Positions 28,067 to 36,229 of a stretch of DNA of 64,000 bases are shown here, piece after piece. Both the position numbers and the translations under genes were made by a program. Positions within the stretch are counted from its first letter, which is position 1, and each line of letters begins with the position of its first letter. Source of the stretch: Xenophilus arseniciresistens (lineage in GTDB: Bacteria > Pseudomonadota > Gammaproteobacteria > Burkholderiales > Burkholderiaceae_C); the NCBI RefSeq assembly GCF_028023875.1, contig NZ_JAQIPB010000003.1, forward strand, positions 434,001 to 498,000. The letters are read 5' to 3'. The notes beneath the pieces were generated by a model, which was not told where the DNA came from, did no database searches, and worked only from the letters and a program-made list of their open reading frames with translations.

Positions 28067-28780
28067 ATGAAAGACGCCCTGAGTTCCGACACCCCGCCCG
28101 CGCGCGAGATCGCGCGGCGCCTGCTGGCCGCCGTCACGGGGCGGCTGATCATCGGCGCGGCCGGCCTGCTGACCGGCGTGCGCGCCGTGTGGGCCGGCAG
28201 CACGCCCAAGGCCGAGCAGACGCTGTACTTCGCCAACCACACCAGCCACGGCGACTTCGTGCTGCTGTGGGCCACATTGCCGGCCGACCTGCGCGCCGTC
28301 ACGCGGCCCGTGGCCGGGCAGGACTACTGGATGGCCTCCAGAACCCGCCAGTTCATCGGCCAGGACGTCTTCAATGCGCTGATGATCAAGCGCGACGGCT
28401 CCGATGGCGGACCCAACCCGGTCGAGCAGATGACGACGGCCCTCAATGCCGGCGACTCGCTGATCATGTTCCCCGAAGGCACCCGCAACACGGGCGACGA
28501 GATCATGCTGCCGCTCAAGAGCGGGCTCTTCCACATCGCGCGCGCCTGCCCGCAGGTGCGCCTGGTGCCGGTGTGGATCGAGAACCTCAAGCGCGTGCTG
28601 CCCAAGGGCACGCTGGTGCCCATTCCGCTGGCCTGCTCGGTGCGCTATGGCGCGCCGCTGGTGCTGGCCGAAGGCGAGGACAAGGCCAGCTTCCTCGCTC
28701 GCGCACGCCAGGCCATGCTGGACCTGCGCCCCGAACATGACCGCGAAGACGCCGCACCCGCGCCGGAGGCCGCACCATGA
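28067..28780 (+). CDS. PlsC-type 1-acyl-glycerol-3-phosphate acyltransferase-like protein
   Basis: A 237-residue acyltransferase of the LPLAT family. The catalytic HX4D is seen as His58-TSHG-Asp63 in ANHTSHGDF, and block III is FPEGTRNTGDE near residue 140; both are intact. One N-terminal hydrophobic segment can anchor it to the inner membrane. In this cassette it would acylate a lysolipid, for example supplying phosphatidic acid to the adjacent CDP-diglyceride synthase. Overlaps that gene by four bases. It is probably not the housekeeping PlsC, given the context. Confidence 0.87.
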   Translation: MKDALSSDTPPAREIARRLLAAVTGRLIIGAAGLLTGVRAVWAGSTPKAEQTLYFANHTSHGDFVLLWATLPADLRAVTRPVAGQDYWMASRTRQFIGQDVFNALMIKRDGSDGGPNPVEQMTTALNAGDSLIMFPEGTRNTGDEIMLPLKSGLFHIARACPQVRLVPVWIENLKRVLPKGTLVPIPLACSVRYGAPLVLAEGEDKASFLARARQAMLDLRPEHDREDAAPAPEAAP

Positions 28781-29727
28781 TGAGCGCGCAGACCCAGACC
28801 ACCTTGATGCTCTTCGGCGGCGTGGCCGGCGTGCTGCTGCTGGCCTCGGCCATCGGTGCCCTGCTCAAGCGCCAGGTGGCGCATGGCGCGCCGCACGGCG
28901 TGATCGACAACCTCAACGCCCGCGTGAACGCCTGGTGGGTGATGGTGGCCGTGATCGGCCTGGCCTTTGCCTTCGGCAAGGGCGGCGTGATCCTGCTGTT
29001 CTACCTGATCTCCTTCTACGCGCTGCGCGAGTTCATCAGCCTGGCCTACACGCGGCGCGGCGACCACCACGCCATCGCGGCGGCCTTCTACATCGGCCTG
29101 CCGGTGCAGTACCTGCTGGTGTGGATCGAGTGGTACGGGCTGTACTCGATCTTCATCCCGGTCTACGCCTTCCTGGTGCTGCCCATCCTCTCGGCCGTGG
29201 GCGGCGACACCAAGCGCTTTCTGGAACGCACGGCCAAGGTGCAGTGGGGCCTGATGGTCTGCGTGTTCTGCATCAGCCATGTGCCCGCGCTGCTGACCCT
29301 GCAGATCCCGGGCTTCGAGGGCCGCAACCTGCTGCTGATCGCCTTTCTGGTGATCGTGGTGCAGGGCAGCGACGTGCTGCAGTACATCTGGGGCAAGCTC
29401 TTTGGCAAGCGCAAGGTCGCGCCCGAACTCTCGCCCTCCAAGACCTGGGAGGGCCTGATCGGCGGCGTGGCCAGCGCCACGCTGATGGGCGCCATGCTGG
29501 CCTGGGCCACGCCCTTCACCTTCTGGCAGGCGGCGCTGATGGCGCTGGCCATCTGCATGATGGGCTTCTTCGGCGGCCTGGTGATGTCGGCCATCAAGCG
29601 CGACCGCGGCGTCAAGGACTGGGGCACCATGATCGAGGGCCACGGCGGCATGCTCGACCGGCTCGATTCGGTGATCTTCGCTGCGCCGATCTACTTCCAC
29701 GCGCTGCGCTTCTGGTGGGTGCCGTGA
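28777..29727 (+). CDS. ynbB: Phosphatidate cytidylyltransferase family protein (YnbB-like)
   Basis: A 316-residue membrane enzyme of the CdsA family, making CDP-diacylglycerol from phosphatidic acid and CTP. About eight helices precede the signature SPSKTWEGLIGG near 226 and the C-terminal HGGMLDRLDSVIFAAP motif with the catalytic Asp residues. Two ATGs in tandem (28777 and 28780) are possible starts; the first overlaps the acyltransferase stop. It provides the donor lipid for the YnbA-like transferase. Last gene of the cassette, convergent with the Crp-family gene 20 bases away. Confidence 0.88.
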   Translation: MMSAQTQTTLMLFGGVAGVLLLASAIGALLKRQVAHGAPHGVIDNLNARVNAWWVMVAVIGLAFAFGKGGVILLFYLISFYALREFISLAYTRRGDHHAIAAAFYIGLPVQYLLVWIEWYGLYSIFIPVYAFLVLPILSAVGGDTKRFLERTAKVQWGLMVCVFCISHVPALLTLQIPGFEGRNLLLIAFLVIVVQGSDVLQYIWGKLFGKRKVAPELSPSKTWEGLIGGVASATLMGAMLAWATPFTFWQAALMALAICMMGFFGGLVMSAIKRDRGVKDWGTMIEGHGGMLDRLDSVIFAAPIYFHALRFWWVP

Positions 29728-29746
29728 GGGCCAGGGCGGCCTTCGA

Positions 29747-30475
29747 TCAGTCGGCCGCCGCAATCTCCCGCAGCAACCGGGCGTCCCGCACGGTGACCCG
29801 CTTGTAGGCCAGCTCGATCACCCCGGCTTCCACCAGCGCCCCCAGTTCCTTGTTGATGGTCTGCCGCGACAGCCCCAGCATCGCGGCCAAGTCGTGCTGC
29901 GACAGCCTCACCCGCAGGTCCAGCCCCGCATCCTGCTTCGCGCCGTAGATCGCGGCCAGGTTGAGCAGGGTGGCGGCGACGCGGCGGTGCACCGAGCCCA
30001 GCATCTGGTCCTGCAGGACCGACACGCTCAGGCGCTGGCGCTGCAGCCCGAGCCGCGCCACGTCGCGCCACAGCACGGGCTCGGCATCGAGCCCCGCGAT
30101 CACGGCATCGCAGGGCAGGTGGATGATCACCGAGTCCTCGTGCGCGTGGTAGTCGTAGGCCAGCGGCACGTCTTCCAGCAGGCGCACCAGCGGCGCCACC
30201 TGGCCCGGGCCGAGCAGCGCGTTGACGTACTTGCGGCCCAGCGCGCTCAGGCTGCTGATCTCCAGGCAGCCCGAAACCACCACCAGCAGCTCGCGCCGAT
30301 GGCGGTCATGCGACAGCACCTGGGTGCGGCGGTTGTAGCGCTCCAGCCGGGCCGACTTGAGCAGCGCGTTGCGGCGCTCGACCGGCCAGTGCCGGAACAG
30401 CTCGTTCAGGCACAGCGCGTGCGCCATCAATGCAGCGTCTTCGCCGGCCTGCGGTGAGGGTTTGCGAGGGGGCAT
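29747..30475 (-). CDS. Crp/Fnr-family transcriptional regulator
   Basis: A 242-residue regulator with an N-terminal cNMP-binding-like barrel (about 20-140) and a C-terminal winged helix (LSQHDLAAMLGLSRQTINKELGALVEAGVIEL near 190-225). No FNR-type cysteine cluster is present, and the key phosphate-binding RE(S/T) residues of CRP are not obvious, so the ligand is open. It diverges from the porin gene at 30638, and a 28-bp dyad lies between them. It most likely controls the porin-to-Bug operon (30638-39806). The ATG at 30475 is the family-like start; a huge open frame beyond it is a composition artefact. Confidence 0.9.
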   Translation of the reverse strand: MPPRKPSPQAGEDAALMAHALCLNELFRHWPVERRNALLKSARLERYNRRTQVLSHDRHRRELLVVVSGCLEISSLSALGRKYVNALLGPGQVAPLVRLLEDVPLAYDYHAHEDSVIIHLPCDAVIAGLDAEPVLWRDVARLGLQRQRLSVSVLQDQMLGSVHRRVAATLLNLAAIYGAKQDAGLDLRVRLSQHDLAAMLGLSRQTINKELGALVEAGVIELAYKRVTVRDARLLREIAAAD

Positions 30476-30510
30476 GGTGTCGGCTGAGCGACTCCCCGCG
30501 GCGACTTGGA

Positions 30511-30538
30511 CGAATGTGTCGGCGCCTTGACAGATTCG
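30511..30538. promoter_or_regulatory. 28-bp dyad operator between Crp-family regulator and porin operon
   Basis: The sequence reads CGAATgTGTC-N8-GACAgATTCG, with nine of ten arm positions paired and exact two-fold symmetry. It sits in the 162-base space between divergent start codons, 36 bases from the regulator ATG and 100 from the porin ATG. Placement and symmetry fit a dimeric regulator such as the adjacent Crp-family protein; TGTC/GACA arms differ from the E. coli CRP TGTGA/TCACA site. Confidence 0.75.
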
Positions 30539-30556
30539 GGGAGCGCTCGTTTTTAT
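30527..30556 (+). promoter_or_regulatory. Promoter of the porin operon
   Basis: A consensus -35 TTGACA (30527-30532) and a -10-like TTTTAT (30551-30556) are 18 bases apart. The -35 box forms part of the right arm of the dyad at 30511-30538, so a bound regulator would touch the promoter directly. Confidence 0.6.
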
Positions 30557-30637
30557 CGTAAGCCGGGTATCGCAACAACCACAGAAAAGGCAGCGCGGCG
30601 CACCGCCCGCGACATGCCAGCCCGGAGACACAAGCCC

Positions 30638-31690
30638 ATGAAGAAAAGCATCGCCGCGGCCTTCGCGCTCGCGGCCCCGTTTGCACAGGCCCAGAGCAGC
30701 GTGAGCCTGTCGGGCATGGTCGACCTGTATGTGGCCCATGCGCGCTCGGGCAAGACCTCGGTGAGCAAGCTGGACGAAGGCGGCGGCGGCGCCTCGCGCT
30801 TCGTGCTGCGCGGCCGCGAGGACCTGGGCGGCGGGCTGGAGGCGCGCTTCCTGCTGGAAGCCGGTTTCGCGCCCGACACCGGCCTGGGCACCCTGCCCGG
30901 CCCGGCGATCTCGTTCTCGCGCCAGTCCTTCGTCGGGCTGGCGGGGCGCTGGGGCCAGTTGGATGCGGGCCGCATGTACACGCCGATGTTCTACACGCTG
31001 TTCCGCGCCGATCCCTTCGGCATCAATTCGGTGTTCTCGCCGCTGAACCTGATCGCCGCCACCGACGCGCAGCCGGGGATGACGCCCTTCACCGCGCGCG
31101 CCAGCAACATGGTGCGCTACCGCACGCCGGCCAACAGCGAGTTCTTTGCCGACATCGCCTACGCGCCCGGCGAGGCGGCATCGCTGAGCCGCAGCAGCGG
31201 CAAGATGTACGGCGGCGCGATCGGCTGGGGGCGCAAGCCCTACTACATCGCCTACGCGTTCCAGAAGAACCGCGCGGGCTCGGCCGCCGCGCCGCAGGCC
31301 TCGCCGGCGGCCAGCACCTTCCATGCGCTCAGCGGCTCCTACGAGTTCAGCGCGCTGCGCCTGTACGCGAACTACGTCAGCACCGCGTCGAGCCTGGCCA
31401 GCGTGCCGCGCGCGCGGCTGGTCAGCCTGGGCGCGCAGTACCCCGTCACGCCAGCGTCGAACCTGATCGTCGAGGCCATGCAGCGCAAGGTGCATGGCAG
31501 CGAGCGCTCGCAGCTCGGATGGACGCTGGGCTACGACCACTTCCTGAGCAAGCGCACCGCGGTGTACGCACGCTGGCTGCGCCTGAACAACCGCCACGGC
31601 GCCTCGGCCTCGCTGGCCGGCGTGGCCGTCGCGCCCAACAGCGGCGACGACGTGCGCGTCATCGCCGCAGGCATCCGCCACAGCTTCTGA
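30638..31690 (+). CDS. Gram-negative porin (Comamonadaceae OmpC-like)
   Basis: A 350-residue outer-membrane porin. A signal peptide ends at about residue 19 (PFAQA-Q), followed by SSVSLSGMVDLYVAH, the usual first strand, the family-typical SRFVLRGREDLGGGLEARFLLEAG, RQSFVGLAG and a C-terminal Phe (GIRHSF) needed for barrel assembly. Start ATG at 30638 follows GGAGAC at 30624. It heads an operon with acyl-CoA synthetase and Bug receptors 10 bases downstream, so it is probably the entry route for the substrate used by that operon. Confidence 0.92.
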   Translation: MKKSIAAAFALAAPFAQAQSSVSLSGMVDLYVAHARSGKTSVSKLDEGGGGASRFVLRGREDLGGGLEARFLLEAGFAPDTGLGTLPGPAISFSRQSFVGLAGRWGQLDAGRMYTPMFYTLFRADPFGINSVFSPLNLIAATDAQPGMTPFTARASNMVRYRTPANSEFFADIAYAPGEAASLSRSSGKMYGGAIGWGRKPYYIAYAFQKNRAGSAAAPQASPAASTFHALSGSYEFSALRLYANYVSTASSLASVPRARLVSLGAQYPVTPASNLIVEAMQRKVHGSERSQLGWTLGYDHFLSKRTAVYARWLRLNNRHGASASLAGVAVAPNSGDDVRVIAAGIRHSF

Positions 31691-31699
31691 GCTTTCACC

Positions 31700-33820
31700 A
31701 TGGAACCTTTCGACTTCCGCACCGACTCCCTCTCGGCCCTGTTCGCCCCGCGCTCGATCGCGGTCGTCGGCGCCTCGTCCAGCCCACAGAAGATCGGCGG
31801 CATCCCGATCGACTATGCGCGCCGCTTCGGCTTCGACGGCGCGCTGTACGCGGTCAACCCGAAGGCCGCGCAGGTGCAGGGGCTGGCCACGGCGCCCACG
31901 CTGCGCGCCATCGGCGAGCCGGTGGACCTGGCCATCCTCGCCGTGCCCGCGGCGCTGGTCGACGAAGCGCTGGACGACGCGATCGCGGCCGGCGTGAAGG
32001 GCGTGGTGCTGTTCTCCTCCGGCTTCGCGGAGATCGGCGCCGAAGGCGCCGCGGCGCAGGCACGGCTGGCGCAGCGCGCACGCGCCGGCGGCGTGCGGCT
32101 GGTGGGCCCGAACTGCCTGGGCCTGATGAACCTGCGCCGCAACGTGTACGCGACCTTCTCGCCGGCACCCGGCGCGGGCCTGGTGCAGCCCGGCCGCATC
32201 GGGTTGGTGAGCCAGTCCGGCGCCTTCGGTGCCTATGCCTACGCGATGGCGCGCGAGCGCGGCGTCGGCCTGTCGACCTGGGCCACCACCGGCAACGAGG
32301 CCGACGTGCAGCTGGCCGACTGCCTGGCCTGGCTGGCCGAGGACCCGGACACCGACGTGATCATGGCCTACATGGAAGGCTGCCGCGACGGCCCGCGCCT
32401 GCGCGCCGCGCTGGCACTGGCGCAGCAGCGCGCCAAGCCGGTGGTGATGGTGAAGATCGGCAGCACCGAGCTGGGCGCGCAGGCTGCGGCCTCGCACACC
32501 GCCGCGCTGGCGGGCGACGATGCCGTGTACGACGCGGTGTTCCGCCGCTACGGCGTGCTGCGCGCGCGCAGCCTGACGCAGTTCTTCGACCTGGCCCACA
32601 GCGCCGCGGTGGCGGGCCGCCCGCGCGACCGCGCGATCGGCCTCTTCACGCTGTCCGGCGGGGTCGGTGCGCTGATGGCCGACGACGCCGCGGCGCAGGG
32701 GCTGGACGTGCCGGCGCTCAGCGACGCGGCCCAGGCCACGCTGCGCGAATGGGTGCCCTTCGCCGCGCCGCGCAACCCGGTCGACATCACCGGGCAGGTG
32801 ACCAACGACCTGAGCCTGATGGAACGCAGCGCACGCCTGATGCTGGAAGACCGCGGCTTCGGATCGTGGATGGGTTTCCTGGCCGCGGCCGGCGCGTCGG
32901 ATGCGTTCTGGCCGGTGCTGCGCGATCTGGTCGCGTCGCTGCGCGCCGCCTATCCCGACACGCTGCTGGCGATCAGCACACTGCTCTCGCCCGCACGCCG
33001 CGCCGAGCTGGAGGCGATGCGCTGCCTGGTGTTCGCCGACCCTTCCGATGGCATCCGCACCATCGCCGCGCTGGCCGGATTGAGCGCACCCACCATCGAT
33101 GCCCCTGCCGCACCGCACGGCGAGGCGATCCACCTTCCCGCGGGCGGCCTGAGCGAACCGCAGGCCCTGGCCCTGCTCGCCGAGGCCGGCGTGCCGGTGG
33201 TACCGCACCGCGTGGTGCACAGCGCCGAGGCAGCCGCCGATGCGGCCGAGACGCTGGGCGGCCCGGTGGCGGTGAAGATCGTCAGCGCCGACATCCCGCA
33301 CAAGTCCGATGCCGGCGGCGTCGCGCTGAACCTGCAAGGCGCGGCGCAGGCGCGCGCTGCTTTCGAGCGCACCCGCGACAGCGCACGCGCCGCGCAGCCC
33401 GATGCGCGCATCGACGGCGCACTGGTGGCGCGCATGGCCAGCGGCGGCGTGGAATGCATCGCCGGCGTGCACCGCGATCCGGTGTTCGGCCCGGTGCTGA
33501 TGGTCGGCCTGGGCGGCATCCACGTCGAAACGCTGCGCGACGTGGCCTTGCGCGTGCTGCCGGTCTCGCGCGACGACGCGCTGGCGATGGTGCGCGAGTT
33601 GCGCGGCTTCCCGATCCTGGCCGGCGCGCGCGGCCGTGCGCCGGCCGACCTGGAGGCCATCGCCGACGCGCTGTGCGCACTGGCCGGCTTCGCGCTGCGC
33701 GCCGGCGACACGCTGCAGAGCGTCGAGGTCAATCCGCTGATCGCGCGCTCGCGCGCCGAGGGCGGCTGCGTGGCGGTCGATGCGCTGATCGTCGGCCGCG
33801 AACCTTCAAACCTCTCTTGA
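31700..33820 (+). CDS. NDP-forming acyl-CoA synthetase (fused alpha-beta, AcdAB type)
   Basis: A 706-residue acid-CoA ligase that interconverts acyl-CoA plus ADP and acid plus ATP. Residues 10-135 are a CoA-binding Rossmann domain (PRSIAVVGASSSPQKIGG); the succinyl-CoA-ligase-like region has VSQSGAFGAYAYAMA and the phosphohistidine loop in ASHTAALAGDD near 258; residues 490-706 are an ATP-grasp domain (GGPVAVKIVSADIPHKSDAGGV, VEVNPLIA). All key residues seem intact. In the operon it likely activates an imported organic acid or its breakdown product. The acid is unknown. Confidence 0.9.
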   Translation: MEPFDFRTDSLSALFAPRSIAVVGASSSPQKIGGIPIDYARRFGFDGALYAVNPKAAQVQGLATAPTLRAIGEPVDLAILAVPAALVDEALDDAIAAGVKGVVLFSSGFAEIGAEGAAAQARLAQRARAGGVRLVGPNCLGLMNLRRNVYATFSPAPGAGLVQPGRIGLVSQSGAFGAYAYAMARERGVGLSTWATTGNEADVQLADCLAWLAEDPDTDVIMAYMEGCRDGPRLRAALALAQQRAKPVVMVKIGSTELGAQAAASHTAALAGDDAVYDAVFRRYGVLRARSLTQFFDLAHSAAVAGRPRDRAIGLFTLSGGVGALMADDAAAQGLDVPALSDAAQATLREWVPFAAPRNPVDITGQVTNDLSLMERSARLMLEDRGFGSWMGFLAAAGASDAFWPVLRDLVASLRAAYPDTLLAISTLLSPARRAELEAMRCLVFADPSDGIRTIAALAGLSAPTIDAPAAPHGEAIHLPAGGLSEPQALALLAEAGVPVVPHRVVHSAEAAADAAETLGGPVAVKIVSADIPHKSDAGGVALNLQGAAQARAAFERTRDSARAAQPDARIDGALVARMASGGVECIAGVHRDPVFGPVLMVGLGGIHVETLRDVALRVLPVSRDDALAMVRELRGFPILAGARGRAPADLEAIADALCALAGFALRAGDTLQSVEVNPLIARSRAEGGCVAVDALIVGREPSNLS

Positions 33821-33830
33821 AAGGCATGCC

Positions 33831-34805
33831 ATGAAGAACTGGAGACCGCTCCTTGGCGCGGCATTCGCGCTCGCCGCCATCGGCGCGGGTGCGCAGACGG
33901 CCTACCCCACCAAGCCGGTTCGCATCGTCGTGCAATACCAGCCCGGCGGCTCGACCGACACGCTGGCGCGCATCCTGGCCGAGGGCCTGACCAAGCGCCT
34001 CGGGCAGCCGGTGGTGGTGGAGAACCGCAGCGGCGCCGGCGGCATCATCGGCACCGACTACGTGGCCAAGAGCCCGGCCGACGGCCACACGCTGCTGCTC
34101 ACCGTGCCCGGCCCGGTGACGGCCAACCTGGCGCTCTACAAGAAGCTGTCCTACGACCCGCGCACCGAGCTGCGCATGGTGTCGGACATCGTCACGCCGC
34201 GCATGGTGCTGGCGGTCCACCCCTCGGTGCCGGCGAAGGACTTCAAGAGCCTGATCGAGGCCGTCCGCAAGGAGCCCGGCAAGTACGCGATGGGCTCCTG
34301 GGGCCCGGGCACGCAGCCGCACCAGATCCAGGTCTACATGGACAAGAGCTACGGCCTGAAGACGCTGCACGTGGCCTACAAGGGCGAGGGGCCGATGTCC
34401 ATCGACCTGCTGGGCAACGTGATCCAGATGACGGTGGGCTCCACCACCACGCTCAAGCCCCACATCGCCGCCGGCAAGCTGCGCGCGCTGGCGGTGGCCG
34501 GCACGCGCCGCGTGCAGGTGCTGCCCGAGGTGCCGACCTTCGCCGAGCAGGGCTACAAGGAGCCGGTCTATGCCATCACCGGCTCGATCTCGCTGATGGC
34601 GCCGGCGAAGACGCCCGAGGCCGTCGTCGAACGCCTCGGGCGCGAGGTGGCGGCGGTGGTGCGCGAGCCCGAGGCGCGGCGGCGCATCAAGGAGCTCGGC
34701 TTCGAGCCGCAGGGCAACACGCCCGCCGAGGCCGCCGCGGCCTACCAGGCCTTCCTGCCGATCGCGCTGCAGCTCACCCGCGACACCGGCGTCACGCTGG
34801 ACTGA
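33831..34805 (+). CDS. Bug/TctC-family periplasmic solute-binding protein (first)
   Basis: A 324-residue extracytoplasmic receptor of the tripartite tricarboxylate transporter family. The signal peptide ends near residue 21 (GAGAQ), then YPTKPVRIVVQYQPGGSTDTLARILAE and VVENRSGAGGIIGTDYVAK, both hallmark segments. Comamonadaceae hold many orphan Bug receptors, and no TctA/TctB membrane partner is seen in this window. It shares the family but not close sequence with the second receptor at 38835. Ligand probably an organic acid. Confidence 0.93.
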   Translation: MKNWRPLLGAAFALAAIGAGAQTAYPTKPVRIVVQYQPGGSTDTLARILAEGLTKRLGQPVVVENRSGAGGIIGTDYVAKSPADGHTLLLTVPGPVTANLALYKKLSYDPRTELRMVSDIVTPRMVLAVHPSVPAKDFKSLIEAVRKEPGKYAMGSWGPGTQPHQIQVYMDKSYGLKTLHVAYKGEGPMSIDLLGNVIQMTVGSTTTLKPHIAAGKLRALAVAGTRRVQVLPEVPTFAEQGYKEPVYAITGSISLMAPAKTPEAVVERLGREVAAVVREPEARRRIKELGFEPQGNTPAEAAAAYQAFLPIALQLTRDTGVTLD

Positions 34806-34843
34806 CGCCCTCCCCCCAACCGTTTTACCAAAGGCCTATCGCC

Positions 34844-36226
34844 ATGAACAAGCCCGCCCCTTCGCTGCCGCAAGCCCGCCAGGCCCTGGCCCGCGCCGTC
34901 GGCCTCAGCGCCTTCGTCTACGGCTACCCGCTGACCGAGACCTACCGCACCTGCCGGCTGCAGACCGACCCGCAGGCCCAGCGCCGCGCCGGCGCCTCTG
35001 CCGGCTCGGACGTGCGCGCGCCGCTGAACACGCTGCACCACAGCCCGCGCCCCTCCACCCACGAGGACCGCGACGTGGTCACGCCGGCCAACGACCTGCT
35101 CTATTCGATGGCCTGGATCCACCTGGCCGACGGCCCGCGCCTGCTCACCGTGCCCTCGTCGGCCGCGCACCCGGGCCGCTACTTCGTGCTGGCGCTGTAC
35201 GACGCCTACACAGAGAACTTCGAGAACCTGGGCCCGCGCAACTGCGCGCCCGAAGGCGAAACCGTTGTGCTGGTGGGCCCCGGCGGCAGCGTGCCCGAGG
35301 CGCTGCGCGGCCACCGCGTGGTGCAGTGCCCGACGAACCTGGTCTGGCTGATCGGCCGCATCCTGGTCGGCGACGAGAGCGACTGGCCGGCCGCACGCGC
35401 ACTGCAGGCCGAGATCCGCCTTGCCCCCGCGCCCGGCACGCCCGAGGGCGCGCCGCCGCCGGCCATCGCGCAGTGGGCCGGCGAGCCGGTGGATGCGATG
35501 GCCGCCGCTTTCGAGAACGACGAGCCGGCCGCGCAGGTGGCGCCGCGCTTCTTCACCAACCTGTGCCATGCGCTCGCCGAGGCGCCCGGGCGCGTGGAAG
35601 ACCGCGCGCTGGTGGCCTGGTTCGGCCAGGCCGGGCTGCTGCCGCTGGCCGACTTCCGGTGGGAGGCGCTGGACGAGCCGGTGCGCAACGGCCTGATCGA
35701 AGGCTTCTCGGAAGGCGTCGCGCTGGTCGCGGCGATGGGCCGCAACCGGCGGCCGAAGCCCTGGACCATGGCCGTCGCGACCGGCCGCTACGGCCATGAG
35801 TTCCTCGGCCGCGCACGCGTGGCCTACATGGGCCTGGGCGCGCTGGCCACCGACGAGGCGGTCTATGCCGCGGGCCATTTCGACATGCACCAGCAGCCGC
35901 TCGATGGCCAGCATCGCTACGCGCTGCGCTTCGCCGCCGACGACATGCCGCCGGTCGACGCCTTCTGGTCGGTCACGCTCTACGACGCCGACCGCTTTCT
36001 CTACCCGAACGCGCTGCAGCGCCACGCCCTCGGCGACCGCAGCGCGGGCCTGCAGCACGAGGCCGACGGCAGCCTGCAGATCGACATCGGCCATGCGCCG
36101 CCCGCACGCACGTCGAACTGGCTGCCCGCACCGGCCGGGCGCTTCTACCTGATCCTGCGCATGTATCACCCGCGCGAAGGGGTGCGGCAGTGGCGCATTC
36201 CCGAGCTGCAGGCGCTGGAGGGCTGA
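34844..36226 (+). CDS. DUF1254/DUF1214 domain protein (first copy)
   Basis: A 460-residue protein of unknown function. The N-terminal DUF1254 part has VYGYPLTETYR and VVTPANDLLYSMAWIHL; the C-terminal DUF1214 part has GEGVALVAA-like and LPVDAFWSVTLYD-type motifs, here PPVDAFWSVTLYDADRF, then NWLPAPAGRFYLILRMYHP. No signal peptide is visible, while many relatives are exported. It lies three bases before a second member of the same family, evidently an old tandem duplication. I see no catalytic motif that would fix a reaction. Confidence 0.85.
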   Translation: MNKPAPSLPQARQALARAVGLSAFVYGYPLTETYRTCRLQTDPQAQRRAGASAGSDVRAPLNTLHHSPRPSTHEDRDVVTPANDLLYSMAWIHLADGPRLLTVPSSAAHPGRYFVLALYDAYTENFENLGPRNCAPEGETVVLVGPGGSVPEALRGHRVVQCPTNLVWLIGRILVGDESDWPAARALQAEIRLAPAPGTPEGAPPPAIAQWAGEPVDAMAAAFENDEPAAQVAPRFFTNLCHALAEAPGRVEDRALVAWFGQAGLLPLADFRWEALDEPVRNGLIEGFSEGVALVAAMGRNRRPKPWTMAVATGRYGHEFLGRARVAYMGLGALATDEAVYAAGHFDMHQQPLDGQHRYALRFAADDMPPVDAFWSVTLYDADRFLYPNALQRHALGDRSAGLQHEADGSLQIDIGHAPPARTSNWLPAPAGRFYLILRMYHPREGVRQWRIPELQALEG

Positions 36227-36229
36227 GCC

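Noticed and set aside
29747-33523. A 1258-codon open frame on the minus strand, and similar long frames at 34742-37396 (minus) and 58980-61517 (plus)
   Set aside because: They run antisense to clearly identified genes, have His/Arg/Gln/Ala-rich composition without domains, and arise from the very high GC content. Only the C-terminal part of the first (29747-30475, Crp-family) is a real gene.
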